Source: Thermoflexales bacterium (GTDB lineage: Bacteria; Chloroflexota; Anaerolineae; Fen-1058). Taken from it: a stretch of DNA of 11,024 nucleotides. Each line of letters begins with the position of its first letter. The first letter of the stretch is position 1. Of the stretch, positions 1 through 7,364 are shown in pieces. Both the position numbers and the translations under genes were made by a program. The DNA lies in assembly GCA_016931085.1 (NCBI GenBank), contig JAFGFO010000391.1, positions 1 to 11,024 of the forward strand. Reading direction: 5' to 3'. Under the pieces are notes generated by a model. That model did no database searches, was not told the DNA's origin, and saw only the letters and a program-made list of their open reading frames with translations.

Positions 1-86
1 ATTCACAAGCCTGCCGGTGATTCACCCGGTACTGCACAAACCAGCTCAGGAAAAACAAGGCAAAAATGCCTAACTGTGATCTACTG
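1..86 (-). other. Left-edge stretch downstream of a leftward promoter; possible partial gene
   Basis: This stretch lies just downstream of the leftward promoter at 87-115. On the minus strand one frame stays open to the window edge and reads as a hydrophobic run (FALFFLSWFVQYRV) followed by NHRQACE. A TTG near base 58 is its only nearby start, with at best a weak AGG upstream. The transcript would also hold a small AGGCA/TGCCT hairpin followed by a T-rich run (about 52-73). On the plus strand two frames also end here (stops at 71-73 and 85-87). The gene content cannot be settled from so short a piece, and no family was recognised. Confidence 0.2.
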
Positions 87-115
87 AGTATAGTAAATGT
101 CGCGTGATTTGTCAA
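87..115 (-). promoter_or_regulatory. Leftward sigma70-type promoter
   Basis: On the minus strand a perfect -35 box TTGACA (115-110) is followed after exactly 17 bases by TATACT (92-87), which is 5 of 6 to the -10 consensus. Transcription would start near base 80 and run off the left edge. It lies after the stop of the sensor kinase gene and points the same way, so it most likely starts the next minus-strand unit. Boxes and spacing are seen directly; activity is inferred. Confidence 0.55.
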
Positions 116-137
116 GACTTGCAAGGCCAGCACTTTC

Positions 138-163
138 CCAAGTCGGGCCAGCTCCCCGCTTGG
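138..163 (-). terminator. Hairpin after the sensor kinase gene, possible terminator or 3' end stabiliser
   Basis: CCAAG-CGGG pairs with CCCG-A-CTTGG on the minus strand: nine pairs with one bulged base and a seven-base loop. It begins about 20 bases after the kinase stop codon (184-186) and before the leftward promoter at 87-115, where a transcript end would be expected. It lacks a T-run, so it is not a textbook intrinsic terminator. Confidence 0.35.
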
Positions 164-183
164 AACACCAAGGCCATCCATCA

Positions 184-2502
184 TCAGTCCACGGCCATCC
201 TCACACGAAAGATCGTTTTTTCGCCCCGCTCGCTTTCAAGGCGCCCATCCAACTGGGACGTCAGAACGCGCACCAATTCGAGGCCCAGCCCCGCCGGGCG
301 GGTGAGGTCGAAACCCTCGGCCAGGCCCACGCCATCGTCGGCCACCTCCAGCACCAGCTCGTGCTCCAGGTCGGACAGCGTCACCTCAATCGTCCCACAA
401 CGCCCCGCCGGGAAAGCATGCTTGAGCGCATTCGTCAGCAGCTCGTTTAGAATCAATCCCAGCGGCGCGGCCCTTTTCACGTCGAGCGTCACGGCATCCA
501 GGCCAAGCTGGACGTCGATACATTGCCCTTCGACGACGTGCACGGCCAGCAGTGAGCGCGCGATGTTGTGGAGATAGCGATCGAGGCGTATATTTCGAAC
601 CTCCCCCGAGGTATACAGCATCGAGAAAAGATACGAGAGCGTCATGATACGCCCCCCCAGATCTTCCAACATCTCCCGCGCGGCCGGACCAGGCGTGCGC
701 GTCACTTTTAATCGAATCAAGCTGGTGATCATAGCAAAGGTGTTTTTGACGCGGTGCTGCAGCTCACGCAGCAGGGCGTTTTTTTCCTCCAGGGCCCGGC
801 TGCGGTCTCGCTCGGCCTGCTTACGCTCAGAGATGTCGCGAAAGATACCCTGCACCACGTATCGCCCAGAGCCCAGCCTGACCAGGCTGTTGCTGACCTC
901 CACCGGGACCAGGCGGCCGCCGGCTGCCAAGATGTCCACCTCCGCCAGGGGGTGTTTACCCTCTTCGACATACTCGCGGAAACGCAGTTGGTGTCCATCG
1001 GCCTGGCCGGGCGGCGCCAGTTGCTCCTGGTGCATGCCGACCAGTTGCGCCTTGGGGTAAGCCAAAAGTCGTGAGGCGGCCGCGTTGGCGCCCAGGATAA
1101 GGCCCGAGTCGGCGTCGGCGATCAAGATGGCATCGCGCGCGCCTTCGAACAGCGCCTCCATGCGCTCGTTCGCTTCCCGCAAAGCGATTTCCGCCTCCTG
1201 GCGCTCGGTCACGTCGTTGTAGATCGCCACGACATCGCCAGACGGCAGGCGGTAGATAAAATTCTCGCGCCACCCCTGCCGGTATGGATCTTTATAAAAC
1301 GTGGCCGGCAGGTGCTCGGGGCTGCCCGTCCGGTACACGCGCTGAAGCGCGGCAAACAGCCCAAAGCGATCCATGTTGGGGAAAAGATCCAAGAGTCGCT
1401 TGCCCACCACCCTGTCCCGGCTCGTCTTGCTGATTTGTTCCGCGGCGGCGTTGAAATCCTTAAAGATGAAATCCTCGCCGTCACCCACGGCCTGGTAAAC
1501 GGCCACGCCGCTAGTCATGTTCTGAAACATGGCGCGGTAGCGTTCCTCGCTCTCCGCCAGCGCCCGCTGGGCGCGCTTGCGCTCGGTGATATCGATCGCG
1601 ATACTGCCATTGGCATAGTGCCGGCCCTGGGAATCAAAAATGGGAAACAGGGTGCTGGTGAACGCGCGTTCCTGGCCTTCCGAGCCAACCACGTCTTCCA
1701 CTTCGATCGGCGCAAGGGTCTGGGCCAGGCGCTGCACGCGCTGCTGAAACGCGCCGGCCGTCTCTGGAGGCAGCAGCTCGCTAAAAGCCTTGCCCTCGAC
1801 TTGGGCCGGCGTGCTGCCCAAAACAGCGGCCAAGGCCTCGTTGGCCAACACATAGCGCCCTTCCAGGTCAAACACGGCGATCAGCGTGGGACTGTAGCGC
1901 AATATCCCGCGCAACTGCTGATTGAGCTTGTCCAGAGCCTGCTCGCGCTCGACGAGCCGGGATTGCGATTCGACCAACTCCACATTCGTCGCCTGCAGTT
2001 CCTCGAACATGGCTTGCAACTCTTCGTGAGAGGCCTGCAGCTCCTCGAGCGTGGCTTGCAGCCGGCCATTGGCGGCCGCGGTTTCCTCTCTCTGGCGCTG
2101 GCTCTCCTGGCGCGCCTGGTGCAAGCGAAAGGCCATCTGGATCGAGGCGACCAACACGGTGTCGCCGCAGCCCTTGACGATGTAGCCGTAAGACGTAATC
2201 CGGTCTACCTTGGCGACGATTTCAGGCTCGGCATGGCTTGACAGAAACACCACCGGGACGCTGCGCCCGACCAGAATGGCTTCGGCCGCTTGCGCGCCAT
2301 CCATCCCGCGCCCCAGGTCGATATCCATGAGAACCAGGTCTAGCTTGGGGGCACTCCTAGAGACCTCGACAGCGCGCTCCCCGCTGGAAGCGAGCAGGAC
2401 ATCAAAGCCGTGCTGGCGCAAAAGCTGCGCTTCGGCCATGGCAATCAGTGACTCGTCTTCCACCAGCAGGATGCTTTTTTGCCGGTCTGTAGTCGCGACC
2501 AT
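184..2502 (-). CDS. REC-PAS-PAS-PAS-HisKA_2 sensor histidine kinase
   Basis: A 772-residue soluble kinase with no membrane segment or signal peptide, probably a cytoplasmic sensor. A receiver domain spans about residues 8-125, with acidic pair E15/D16, phosphoacceptor D60 in LVLMDID, S88/S89 and K110. A helical linker (about 145-185) repeats EELQ in heptads, as in a signalling coiled coil. Three PAS domains follow (about 195-310, 315-435, 440-565), ending in IDITERKRAQ, YNDVTERQEAE and FRDISERKQAE. The kinase module has phosphoacceptor H583 in LQHRVKN, the HisKA_2 type, then N686/N691 in NELLTNALKHAF, DDGVG (722-726) and GLGLELV, all intact. The ATG at 2502 was chosen because GGGAGG (2512-2507) lies four bases before it; an upstream in-frame ATG at 2553 would add 17 low-complexity residues. 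No output-domain regulator lies nearby, so its partner is unknown. An N-terminal receiver means it may be phosphorylated by another kinase or by itself. Domain calls are firm; the ligand is unknown. Confidence 0.93.
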   Translation of the reverse strand: MVATTDRQKSILLVEDESLIAMAEAQLLRQHGFDVLLASSGERAVEVSRSAPKLDLVLMDIDLGRGMDGAQAAEAILVGRSVPVVFLSSHAEPEIVAKVDRITSYGYIVKGCGDTVLVASIQMAFRLHQARQESQRQREETAAANGRLQATLEELQASHEELQAMFEELQATNVELVESQSRLVEREQALDKLNQQLRGILRYSPTLIAVFDLEGRYVLANEALAAVLGSTPAQVEGKAFSELLPPETAGAFQQRVQRLAQTLAPIEVEDVVGSEGQERAFTSTLFPIFDSQGRHYANGSIAIDITERKRAQRALAESEERYRAMFQNMTSGVAVYQAVGDGEDFIFKDFNAAAEQISKTSRDRVVGKRLLDLFPNMDRFGLFAALQRVYRTGSPEHLPATFYKDPYRQGWRENFIYRLPSGDVVAIYNDVTERQEAEIALREANERMEALFEGARDAILIADADSGLILGANAAASRLLAYPKAQLVGMHQEQLAPPGQADGHQLRFREYVEEGKHPLAEVDILAAGGRLVPVEVSNSLVRLGSGRYVVQGIFRDISERKQAERDRSRALEEKNALLRELQHRVKNTFAMITSLIRLKVTRTPGPAAREMLEDLGGRIMTLSYLFSMLYTSGEVRNIRLDRYLHNIARSLLAVHVVEGQCIDVQLGLDAVTLDVKRAAPLGLILNELLTNALKHAFPAGRCGTIEVTLSDLEHELVLEVADDGVGLAEGFDLTRPAGLGLELVRVLTSQLDGRLESERGEKTIFRVRMAVD

Positions 2503-2506
2503 GACG

Positions 2507-2512
2507 CCTCCC
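2507..2512 (-). promoter_or_regulatory. Ribosome-binding site that fixes the kinase start
   Basis: GGGAGG on the minus strand, four bases before the ATG at 2502-2500. The upstream candidate ATG at 2553 opens an Arg/Pro-rich stretch unlike a receiver domain start, so this site favours 2502. Confidence 0.6.
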
Positions 2513-2589
2513 ATTCGAATCACACGTCGCCGGGGCGGCGGCGCCGATGGCAATTCTCCAACCGCGCCTCGGCCTGGATCGTTGTCTCC

Positions 2590-2618
2590 AGTTTACCACA
2601 GTTTGCATGGCCTGTCAC
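2590..2618 (-). promoter_or_regulatory. Likely promoter of the sensor kinase gene
   Basis: On the minus strand GTGACA (2618-2613, 5 of 6 to TTGACA) is followed after 17 bases by TAAACT (2595-2590, 4 of 6 to TATAAT). The start would fall near 2583, giving a leader of about 80 bases before the ATG at 2502. The position suits the kinase gene; activity is inferred. Confidence 0.45.
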
Positions 2619-2784
2619 CTGGCGGGGAAGCTATACTGCACGCGGCCATAACCTGCGCTTTAATTTTACCGCCCTAATCCAGACTTGGACATTAGGCAGT
2701 ATGCCAGCCGTCAATCTGGCCACACGGCCGGGCCTTCGACCGGCCTTGTACGGATGGGAGGTGAAAAAACGAAAAGCGCCCCAC
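2619..2784. other. Divergent intergenic region with two dyads
   Basis: This is the central part of the 327-base gap between the leftward kinase and the rightward transporter-peptidase-regulator operon. Two dyads are visible. CCTAATCCA (2673-2681) pairs with TGG-AC-ATTAGG (2686-2696), nine pairs with a two-base bulge. GGCCGG (2726-2731) pairs with CCGGCC (2740-2745) around an eight-base loop. Neither has a T-run. The first could be an operator for the operon promoter at 2785-2812. No convincing gene or RNA was seen here. Confidence 0.35.
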
Positions 2785-2812
2785 TTGATTTACTGCAGCA
2801 ACCGGATATAAT
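2785..2812 (+). promoter_or_regulatory. Promoter of the transporter-peptidase-LuxR operon
   Basis: TTGATT (2785-2790, 4 of 6) and a perfect TATAAT (2807-2812), 16 bases apart. The predicted start near 2819 would coincide with the ribosome-binding site AGGAG (2819-2823), giving an mRNA leader of only about ten bases before the ATG at 2830. It is the best promoter candidate in front of the three-gene operon. Confidence 0.5.
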
Positions 2813-2817
2813 GGGAT

Positions 2818-2882
2818 CAGGAGAGCAACATGGAACAAAAAGCGGGCGCGCAAATCAGCACAAAAACCTTCGTGCAATCCCT
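2818..2882 (+). repeat. Direct repeat copy A: ribosome-binding site plus first 18 codons of the transporter remnant
   Basis: This segment matches 4399-4464. Both copies share CAGGAG, AGCA(A/G)C, a start codon (ATG here, GTG there) and the reading MEQKAGAQ...VQSL. From the start codon, 43 of 51 aligned bases are identical; copy A has one extra codon (ATC). Upstream, copy B carries four extra bases between CAGGAG and AGCAGC. The agreement at synonymous sites points to shared descent, not convergence. Confidence 0.85.
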
Positions 2883-3270
2883 TCTCATCTTGTTCGCCTT
2901 CATGATAGCGGCCGGCATCTTGACCCGCCTCGTCCCGGCCGGCCAATACACCAGGATCGAGCAAGCCGGACGCGAGCTCATCGACCCGCAGTCCTTTCAA
3001 GCCGTCACGCGGCCCCATTATCCCGTTTGGCGTTGGTTCACCGCCCCGCTGGAGGTGCTGTGGGGGGCCGACGGGGTTACGATCATCGTCATCATCATCT
3101 TTCTGCTGATGGTGGGCGGCTCGTTTGCCGTGCTGGACAAAAGCGGCATCCTCAAGGCCGCCATCAGCAACCCCTTTACCATCGGAGTGGCGCAAGAGAT
3201 CGCCGGACTGCTGCTCGTCAGCGCGGCGTTCCTGGCGCGCAGCCTAGCGATTGGCCTGGGGCCGTTTTGA
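2830..3270 (+). CDS. Internally deleted YfcC/DcuC-family transporter, probable remnant
   Basis: A 146-residue protein; full YfcC-family carriers (putative amino acid or dicarboxylate transporters of the inner membrane) have roughly 450-500 residues. Residues 1-112 match the normal start: a first membrane helix (about 14-38, ending in LVPAGQY), a loop with PHYPVWRWFTAPLEVLWG, and a second helix (about 83-102) ending in GGSFAVLDKSG. Residues 113-127 (SNPFTIGVAQEIAGL) resemble a conserved block near the middle of the family, normally followed by PLFSG. The last 19 (LLVSAAFLARSLAIGLGPF) resemble the extreme C-terminus. The gene thus looks like start, middle and end joined by two in-frame deletions, near 3157-3168 and 3205-3216. 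AGGAG (2819-2823) six bases upstream supports the ATG. The stop is three bases before the next gene, so translation is probably coupled. It could be a pseudogene kept open to avoid polarity, a small membrane protein with a new role, or an assembly error. Transport activity is unlikely with three helices. The family call rests on remembered family features. Confidence 0.75.
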   Translation: MEQKAGAQISTKTFVQSLLILFAFMIAAGILTRLVPAGQYTRIEQAGRELIDPQSFQAVTRPHYPVWRWFTAPLEVLWGADGVTIIVIIIFLLMVGGSFAVLDKSGILKAAISNPFTIGVAQEIAGLLLVSAAFLARSLAIGLGPF

Positions 3271-3273
3271 GAC

Positions 3274-4410
3274 ATGAGCGAAATCTCGGCCCTGTTCCCC
3301 GCCAGCTACGAGGCCTCACGCGCCAGCTTCCGGCGCAGCCTCGAGCGCGTCCGCGAGTTTTGGCCTACAGCTCACCTGGCCCAGCATCGCTTGGCTGGAG
3401 ACGAGGATCTCACGATCGATTGGATCGAGGCACAAGCCCTGGAGAGGCCCGCCAAGCTGCTGCTGTTCACCACCGGCGAACACGGCATCGAGGCCTACGT
3501 GGGGGTAGGCTTACTGCGGCTTTTTCTCGGCGAGTACCTCCCGCGGCTGAATCCCCGGGACAGCGGCGTGTGTCTCGTTCACGCCATCAATCCGTGGGGG
3601 ATGAAGCATCAGCGGCGGACGAACGCGGCCAACGTGGACTTGAACCGCACTTTTCTGGTTGATGCGATAGACAAGGCATTCAATCCCGATTACGACAAGA
3701 TCAATCTCATTCTGAACCCGCAAGCTCGCCTTGACAGCCTGTTCTCGAGCCAGGCTGTTTTCGGGTACGCGCTGCTCAAAGCCATAGCCAAGCTGGGAAC
3801 GCAGCGCTTTGACCGGGCCACGCTGGTGGGGCAATATCGCTTTCCCCAGGGGATCTATTATGGCGGGGCGTCTATCCAGGAGGAGACGCGGCTGCTTATG
3901 GAACTCTACCGAAGCCACATGCAGGCGTATGACCGAGTCGTGCATCTCGACATGCACACCGGTTACGGGCCGCGCTACCAGATGAGCCTGGTCAATTCGA
4001 CCCTGGAAGCAAGAGACTCGCGAGACTTGGAGCGGCAGTTTGCCTATCCACGAGTCCTCAAGACCAATTCTTCCGAGTTTTACAGCATCCAGGGTGACAT
4101 GATCGATTACGTGTACGAGTTGGCCCAAAACGAGCTGGGCGGTAAGCGCTTGTACGCCACCTCCTTTGAGTTTGGCACCCTGGGGAACTCGCTGCTGGCT
4201 GGCGTACGCAGCCTGCGCGCCATGGTCATGGAAAACCAGGCTTATTGGCACGGCGCAAGCGAAAGGATGCGAGCCCGTGTCGAGCGTGATTTTCGCGAGC
4301 TTTTTTTCCCGCAAGAGGAACGCTGGCGCGCCAAAGCAGTGGCAGATGCGCGCCAGGCTTTCGAGGGGATTCTCGCCGCAGAGGGCTATTTGACACGACA
4401 GGAGGCATAG
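3274..4410 (+). CDS. DUF2817 family M14-like zinc carboxypeptidase
   Basis: A 378-residue cytoplasmic protein without signal peptide, probably a metallopeptidase of the M14 clan that trims C-terminal residues from peptides or amidated substrates. The DUF2817 pattern is complete. Zinc ligands are H70 and E73 in TTGEHGIEAYVG and H228 in LDMHTGYGP. Substrate-binding residues are in NPWGMKHQRRTNAANVDLNR (R114/R115, N124/R125). The likely catalytic glutamate is E299 in SFEFGTLG. The length is normal for the family. The start ATG follows the transporter stop by three bases and has only a weak purine run upstream, consistent with translational coupling. The gene ends four bases before the LuxR-type regulator, whose ribosome-binding site lies in its last codons. 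Pairing with a YfcC-type carrier suggests breakdown of an imported peptide or amide, but the substrate is unknown. Confidence 0.88.
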   Translation: MSEISALFPASYEASRASFRRSLERVREFWPTAHLAQHRLAGDEDLTIDWIEAQALERPAKLLLFTTGEHGIEAYVGVGLLRLFLGEYLPRLNPRDSGVCLVHAINPWGMKHQRRTNAANVDLNRTFLVDAIDKAFNPDYDKINLILNPQARLDSLFSSQAVFGYALLKAIAKLGTQRFDRATLVGQYRFPQGIYYGGASIQEETRLLMELYRSHMQAYDRVVHLDMHTGYGPRYQMSLVNSTLEARDSRDLERQFAYPRVLKTNSSEFYSIQGDMIDYVYELAQNELGGKRLYATSFEFGTLGNSLLAGVRSLRAMVMENQAYWHGASERMRARVERDFRELFFPQEERWRAKAVADARQAFEGILAAEGYLTRQEA

Positions 4411-4464
4411 CAGCGTGGAACAAAAAGCCGGCGCGCAAAGCACCCAAGCCCACGTGCAATCCCT
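4399..4464 (+). repeat. Direct repeat copy B: ribosome-binding site plus first 17 codons of the LuxR-type regulator
   Basis: This is the second copy of the segment at 2818-2882. It supplies AGGAGG (4400-4405), nine bases before the GTG at 4415, and codes for MEQKAGAQSTQAHVQSL, identical to the transporter start at 14 of 17 aligned residues. The stop codon of the peptidase gene (4408-4410) falls within the four bases (GCAT) that this copy has in excess of copy A and the following AG. Similarity ends at base 4464, and from the next codon the sequence reads as an ordinary MalT-type start (PVLLRTKLSIP). Confidence 0.85.
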
Positions 4465-7249
4465 ACCAGTGCTCCTCAGGACCAAGCTATCTATCCCTTT
4501 CACCCAGCCGGGGCTGGTGCCGCGCCCGCGCTTGATCGAGCGCCTGAATGCGGGGCTCGAGCGTAAGCTGACGCTCGTTTCTGCCCAGGCTGGCTTTGGC
4601 AAAACCACGCTGCTAGGCGAGTGGATTTCTCAATTGTCCGCCGGCAGTGCTCACATGGCAAATAACCTGCCTGTTCCCTCCTCTCTACCTCCTACTCCCC
4701 GAATTGCCTGGATCTCGCTTGACGAAGGGGACAACGACCCGGTCCGTTTCTTGGCCTACCTGGTCGGTGCCCTGCAGCAGGTGGACGAAAGCATCGGCCG
4801 GTCTGCACAGGCTTTCCTGTCAACGCCGCAACTGTCGCCTGCACCGCCGGCGTCTCAGGCCAATATGGGAGTGCTTGAAGCGCCGGTCGTGGCGCTGATC
4901 AATGACATCAGCGAGGCCGCCTTCGCTTCGACAAAGCCTGAGTGCCTAGTCCTCGTGCTGGACGATTATCATCTCATTCACGCTGCCTCAATCCACCAGG
5001 CGATTGGGCTCTTGCTAGAGCGCCAGCCATCCCACGTGCACCTGGTCATTAGCACGCGTGAGGAGCCCCCCTTGTCGCTGCCGCGTTTGCGTGTGCGAAA
5101 CCAGATGATCGAAATTCGAGAACACGACATGCGCTTTACAGAGGCGGAGGCCACAGCTTTATTCAACAACACCTTGGGACTGGGGCTTTCCCCTGAGGCA
5201 GTATCAGTGCTTGAGGCTCGCACTGAAGGTTGGGTGGCTGGGCTACAACTGGCCGCGCTTTCTCTGCAAGATTGTGACCCCGTCCGTATGAAGACCTTTA
5301 TCGCCGCCTTTGCCGGCGACGACCGTCACGTGGCGGATTACTTGGTCGACCAAGTGCTGCACCGTCAGCCGGAAGAGATTCAGGCCTTTTTGCATGACAC
5401 CTCGATCCTCAATCGCCTCAGCGCTCCGCTGTGTGATGCTGTGCTGGCCAATGTGAGCTTTTCTACCTCGAGCCAGGCTATCCTGGAACACCTCGATGCC
5501 GCGCACCTTTTTCTCATTCCGCTCGACAACAAACGACAGTGGTATCGCTACCACCATCTTTTTGCGGATTTGCTGCGCTACCGGCTGCAGCGCGACCATC
5601 CAGAATGCCTGGCAGAGTTGCACCGGCGTGCCAGCGCCTGGTATGAGCAAGCTGGCGATGTCGAAGAGGCAATCTATCACGCTTTCGCTATCCCCGATGT
5701 GCCGCTCGCCGTCCATCTTGCCGAGCAATATGGTTCGCAGATGATAAACACCGGCCGGATTGCGACCATTCTGAGCTGGATCGAACAAATGCCCGCCGAT
5801 GTGGTGGCCACTCATCCTTATCTCTGCCTGGGTGGCGCTTGGGCCTTTGCGCTCGCCGGAGACGAAAAGACGGCCATGCGTTACGCGCAGGCTGGTGAAA
5901 GCGCTTTGGCCACTTTTGAGCCTCTCTACGTCGCCGGCGAGGAACGTGTCGTTAGCCGTGAAGACATGCGGGGAGATTTGGCAACCGTGCGCGCTTTTTG
6001 TGCCCGAATACGAGGTGATACGGCTGGCGTGATTGAACACTCGCAGCAAGCCCTGGAACAACTGCCCGCTGAGGATTATGCCACTCGTTGTGTGGTGGTT
6101 CTCAACCTGGGGCTGCTGTGGCTTGAGAACTGGGAGTGGACAGCCGCTCAACGAGCGTTCGCTGAAGCGTTCGAGATGGCCCTCAAGTCTGAGGAAAATC
6201 TTTACGTGGCTGTCAGTGCGCTGAGTATGCTGGGAAACGTGCTAGACATCCAGGGAGAATTGGCGGAAGCTGTCACGTGTTACCAGCAGGCCATTGAGTT
6301 GGGAAAGACAGCCCCGGCCGCTTGTGCCGGCCACTTGGGGTTGGCCGGAGTGTATTATCAACGTGGCGAGATACCCGCTGCCCTCCATCACATAGACAAG
6401 GCACTGGAATTGGCTCCAAGAGTCGGCACTGTGGAAGTGGTCATCAGCGCTTATCTGCTGCGCGCCCGGCTTGCGCTGGAGAGCGGCGATTTGATGCAGG
6501 CACAAGCCTCGCTCGACCAGGCCGGCAGTTTGGCCCCGGCTCACGCCAGCCCGTCTTCCGAGATGGCGCTCGCTTGGGGGGAACTTTACCTGGCCCAGGG
6601 CGATGTGCATGCTCTCGCCCGGCACATGGCCGGGCGCAATTTGCAGCCGGCCGAATTGGCCGCCAAAGGCGAACAGCCCAGAACGCTTTGGGAACGCTTG
6701 CCCGAATATCTACTGCTGGCTCGCTTCACATTGATCCAGGGGCAAGCCGACGAGGCGCTGGCCTTGCTGGAGCACGTGGTAGCCGCAGCCAAGGCAAGCC
6801 GGTATGCCGTCGTTCTCATCGAAGCGACCATTCTTCAAGCCCTGGCCTATCATCTCAAAAGAAACACCCGCCGCGCATTGCATGACATGGAATGCGCACT
6901 CGCCCTGGCAGAAGAGCAAGGTTACGTCAGCCCATTCCTCAGAGCCGGCGAAGCGCTCGAAAAGCTGTTGCGCCAACTCATCGCCCAGGACGTCAACACC
7001 GGATACGCCTCCAAGCTCCTCAAGGTCTTGCGTGCTCCCGCGCCCGAGTCGCTTTACGAGTCACTGACCGAACGCGAAAGCCAGGTTTTGCGGCTGCTGG
7101 CGGCGGGCCTATCCAGCACCGAGGTGGCCGAAGAATTGATCATCGCCGTCAGCACGGCGCGTTCCTACATCAAGACCATCTATCAAAAGCTGGACGCCCA
7201 CAGCCGGGCTGAAGCGATTGCCAAGGGACAGCAGTTGGGCTTGCTCTAA
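4415..7249 (+). CDS. MalT-type LuxR-family ATP-dependent transcriptional regulator
   Basis: A 944-residue STAND/LAL-type activator: ligand-responsive, ATP-binding and DNA-binding. The P-loop is at 56-65 (SAQAGFGKTT, K63) and Walker B at 178-184 (LVLVLDD, followed by YH), giving an NTPase module over about residues 20-350. A winged-helix and arm region contains WYRYHHLFADLLRYRL. A long helical TPR-like region (about 420-870) is the likely ligand or protein sensor. A C-terminal LuxR helix-turn-helix begins at 884 (LTERESQVLRLLAAGLS...) and ends at the last residue. The GTG start is supported by AGGAGG nine bases upstream. The first 17 residues are not typical for the family: they copy the start of the transporter remnant, and normal MalT-type sequence begins at PVLLRTKLSIP. 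A Pro/Ser-rich insert (about 75-95) separates the P-loop from RIAWISLDEGDNDPVRF. It is the third gene of the operon and may control it or the hydrolase downstream through the repeats at 7365-7398. The inducer is unknown. Confidence 0.93.
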   Translation: MEQKAGAQSTQAHVQSLPVLLRTKLSIPFTQPGLVPRPRLIERLNAGLERKLTLVSAQAGFGKTTLLGEWISQLSAGSAHMANNLPVPSSLPPTPRIAWISLDEGDNDPVRFLAYLVGALQQVDESIGRSAQAFLSTPQLSPAPPASQANMGVLEAPVVALINDISEAAFASTKPECLVLVLDDYHLIHAASIHQAIGLLLERQPSHVHLVISTREEPPLSLPRLRVRNQMIEIREHDMRFTEAEATALFNNTLGLGLSPEAVSVLEARTEGWVAGLQLAALSLQDCDPVRMKTFIAAFAGDDRHVADYLVDQVLHRQPEEIQAFLHDTSILNRLSAPLCDAVLANVSFSTSSQAILEHLDAAHLFLIPLDNKRQWYRYHHLFADLLRYRLQRDHPECLAELHRRASAWYEQAGDVEEAIYHAFAIPDVPLAVHLAEQYGSQMINTGRIATILSWIEQMPADVVATHPYLCLGGAWAFALAGDEKTAMRYAQAGESALATFEPLYVAGEERVVSREDMRGDLATVRAFCARIRGDTAGVIEHSQQALEQLPAEDYATRCVVVLNLGLLWLENWEWTAAQRAFAEAFEMALKSEENLYVAVSALSMLGNVLDIQGELAEAVTCYQQAIELGKTAPAACAGHLGLAGVYYQRGEIPAALHHIDKALELAPRVGTVEVVISAYLLRARLALESGDLMQAQASLDQAGSLAPAHASPSSEMALAWGELYLAQGDVHALARHMAGRNLQPAELAAKGEQPRTLWERLPEYLLLARFTLIQGQADEALALLEHVVAAAKASRYAVVLIEATILQALAYHLKRNTRRALHDMECALALAEEQGYVSPFLRAGEALEKLLRQLIAQDVNTGYASKLLKVLRAPAPESLYESLTERESQVLRLLAAGLSSTEVAEELIIAVSTARSYIKTIYQKLDAHSRAEAIAKGQQLGLL

Positions 7250-7289
7250 ACCCAATACTTTTCAAATAAGCCGTAGGCCGGCATCCCTA

Positions 7290-7320
7290 TGCCAGCCCGC
7301 TGCCGACAGGGGGGCTGGCA
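7290..7320 (+). terminator. Hairpin after the LuxR-type gene, possible terminator
   Basis: TGCCAGCCC (7290-7298) pairs perfectly with GGGCTGGCA (7312-7320) around a 13-base loop, 40 bases after the regulator stop. GGCAT/ATGCC (about 7280-7293) could form a competing smaller stem. No T-run follows, so termination here is uncertain; the position between the operon and the hydrolase promoter is right. Confidence 0.4.
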
Positions 7321-7364
7321 GCTACGTTGCTTGAAAGGCATTGGCTCTAAACCTCATCGTCCTC

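Noticed and set aside
1312..2241. 309-residue plus-strand open frame
   Set aside because: It is antisense to the sensor kinase and its composition is that of a complement of PAS-coding sequence.
2503..2553. Upstream ATG at 2553 as the kinase start
   Set aside because: It adds 17 Pro/Arg-rich residues before a normal receiver start, and the ribosome-binding site GGGAGG points to the ATG at 2502.
2726..2745. GGCCGG/CCGGCC hairpin as a terminator
   Set aside because: No T-run on either side and no gene ends nearby on either strand; likely chance in GC-rich DNA.
2685..3662. 325-residue plus-strand open frame in another reading frame
   Set aside because: It overlaps the transporter remnant and the peptidase out of frame; Arg/His/Pro-rich sequence typical of a shifted frame.
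3511..4608. 365-residue minus-strand open frame across the peptidase and LuxR start
   Set aside because: It is antisense to two well-supported genes, has no recognisable domain and crosses the operon boundary.
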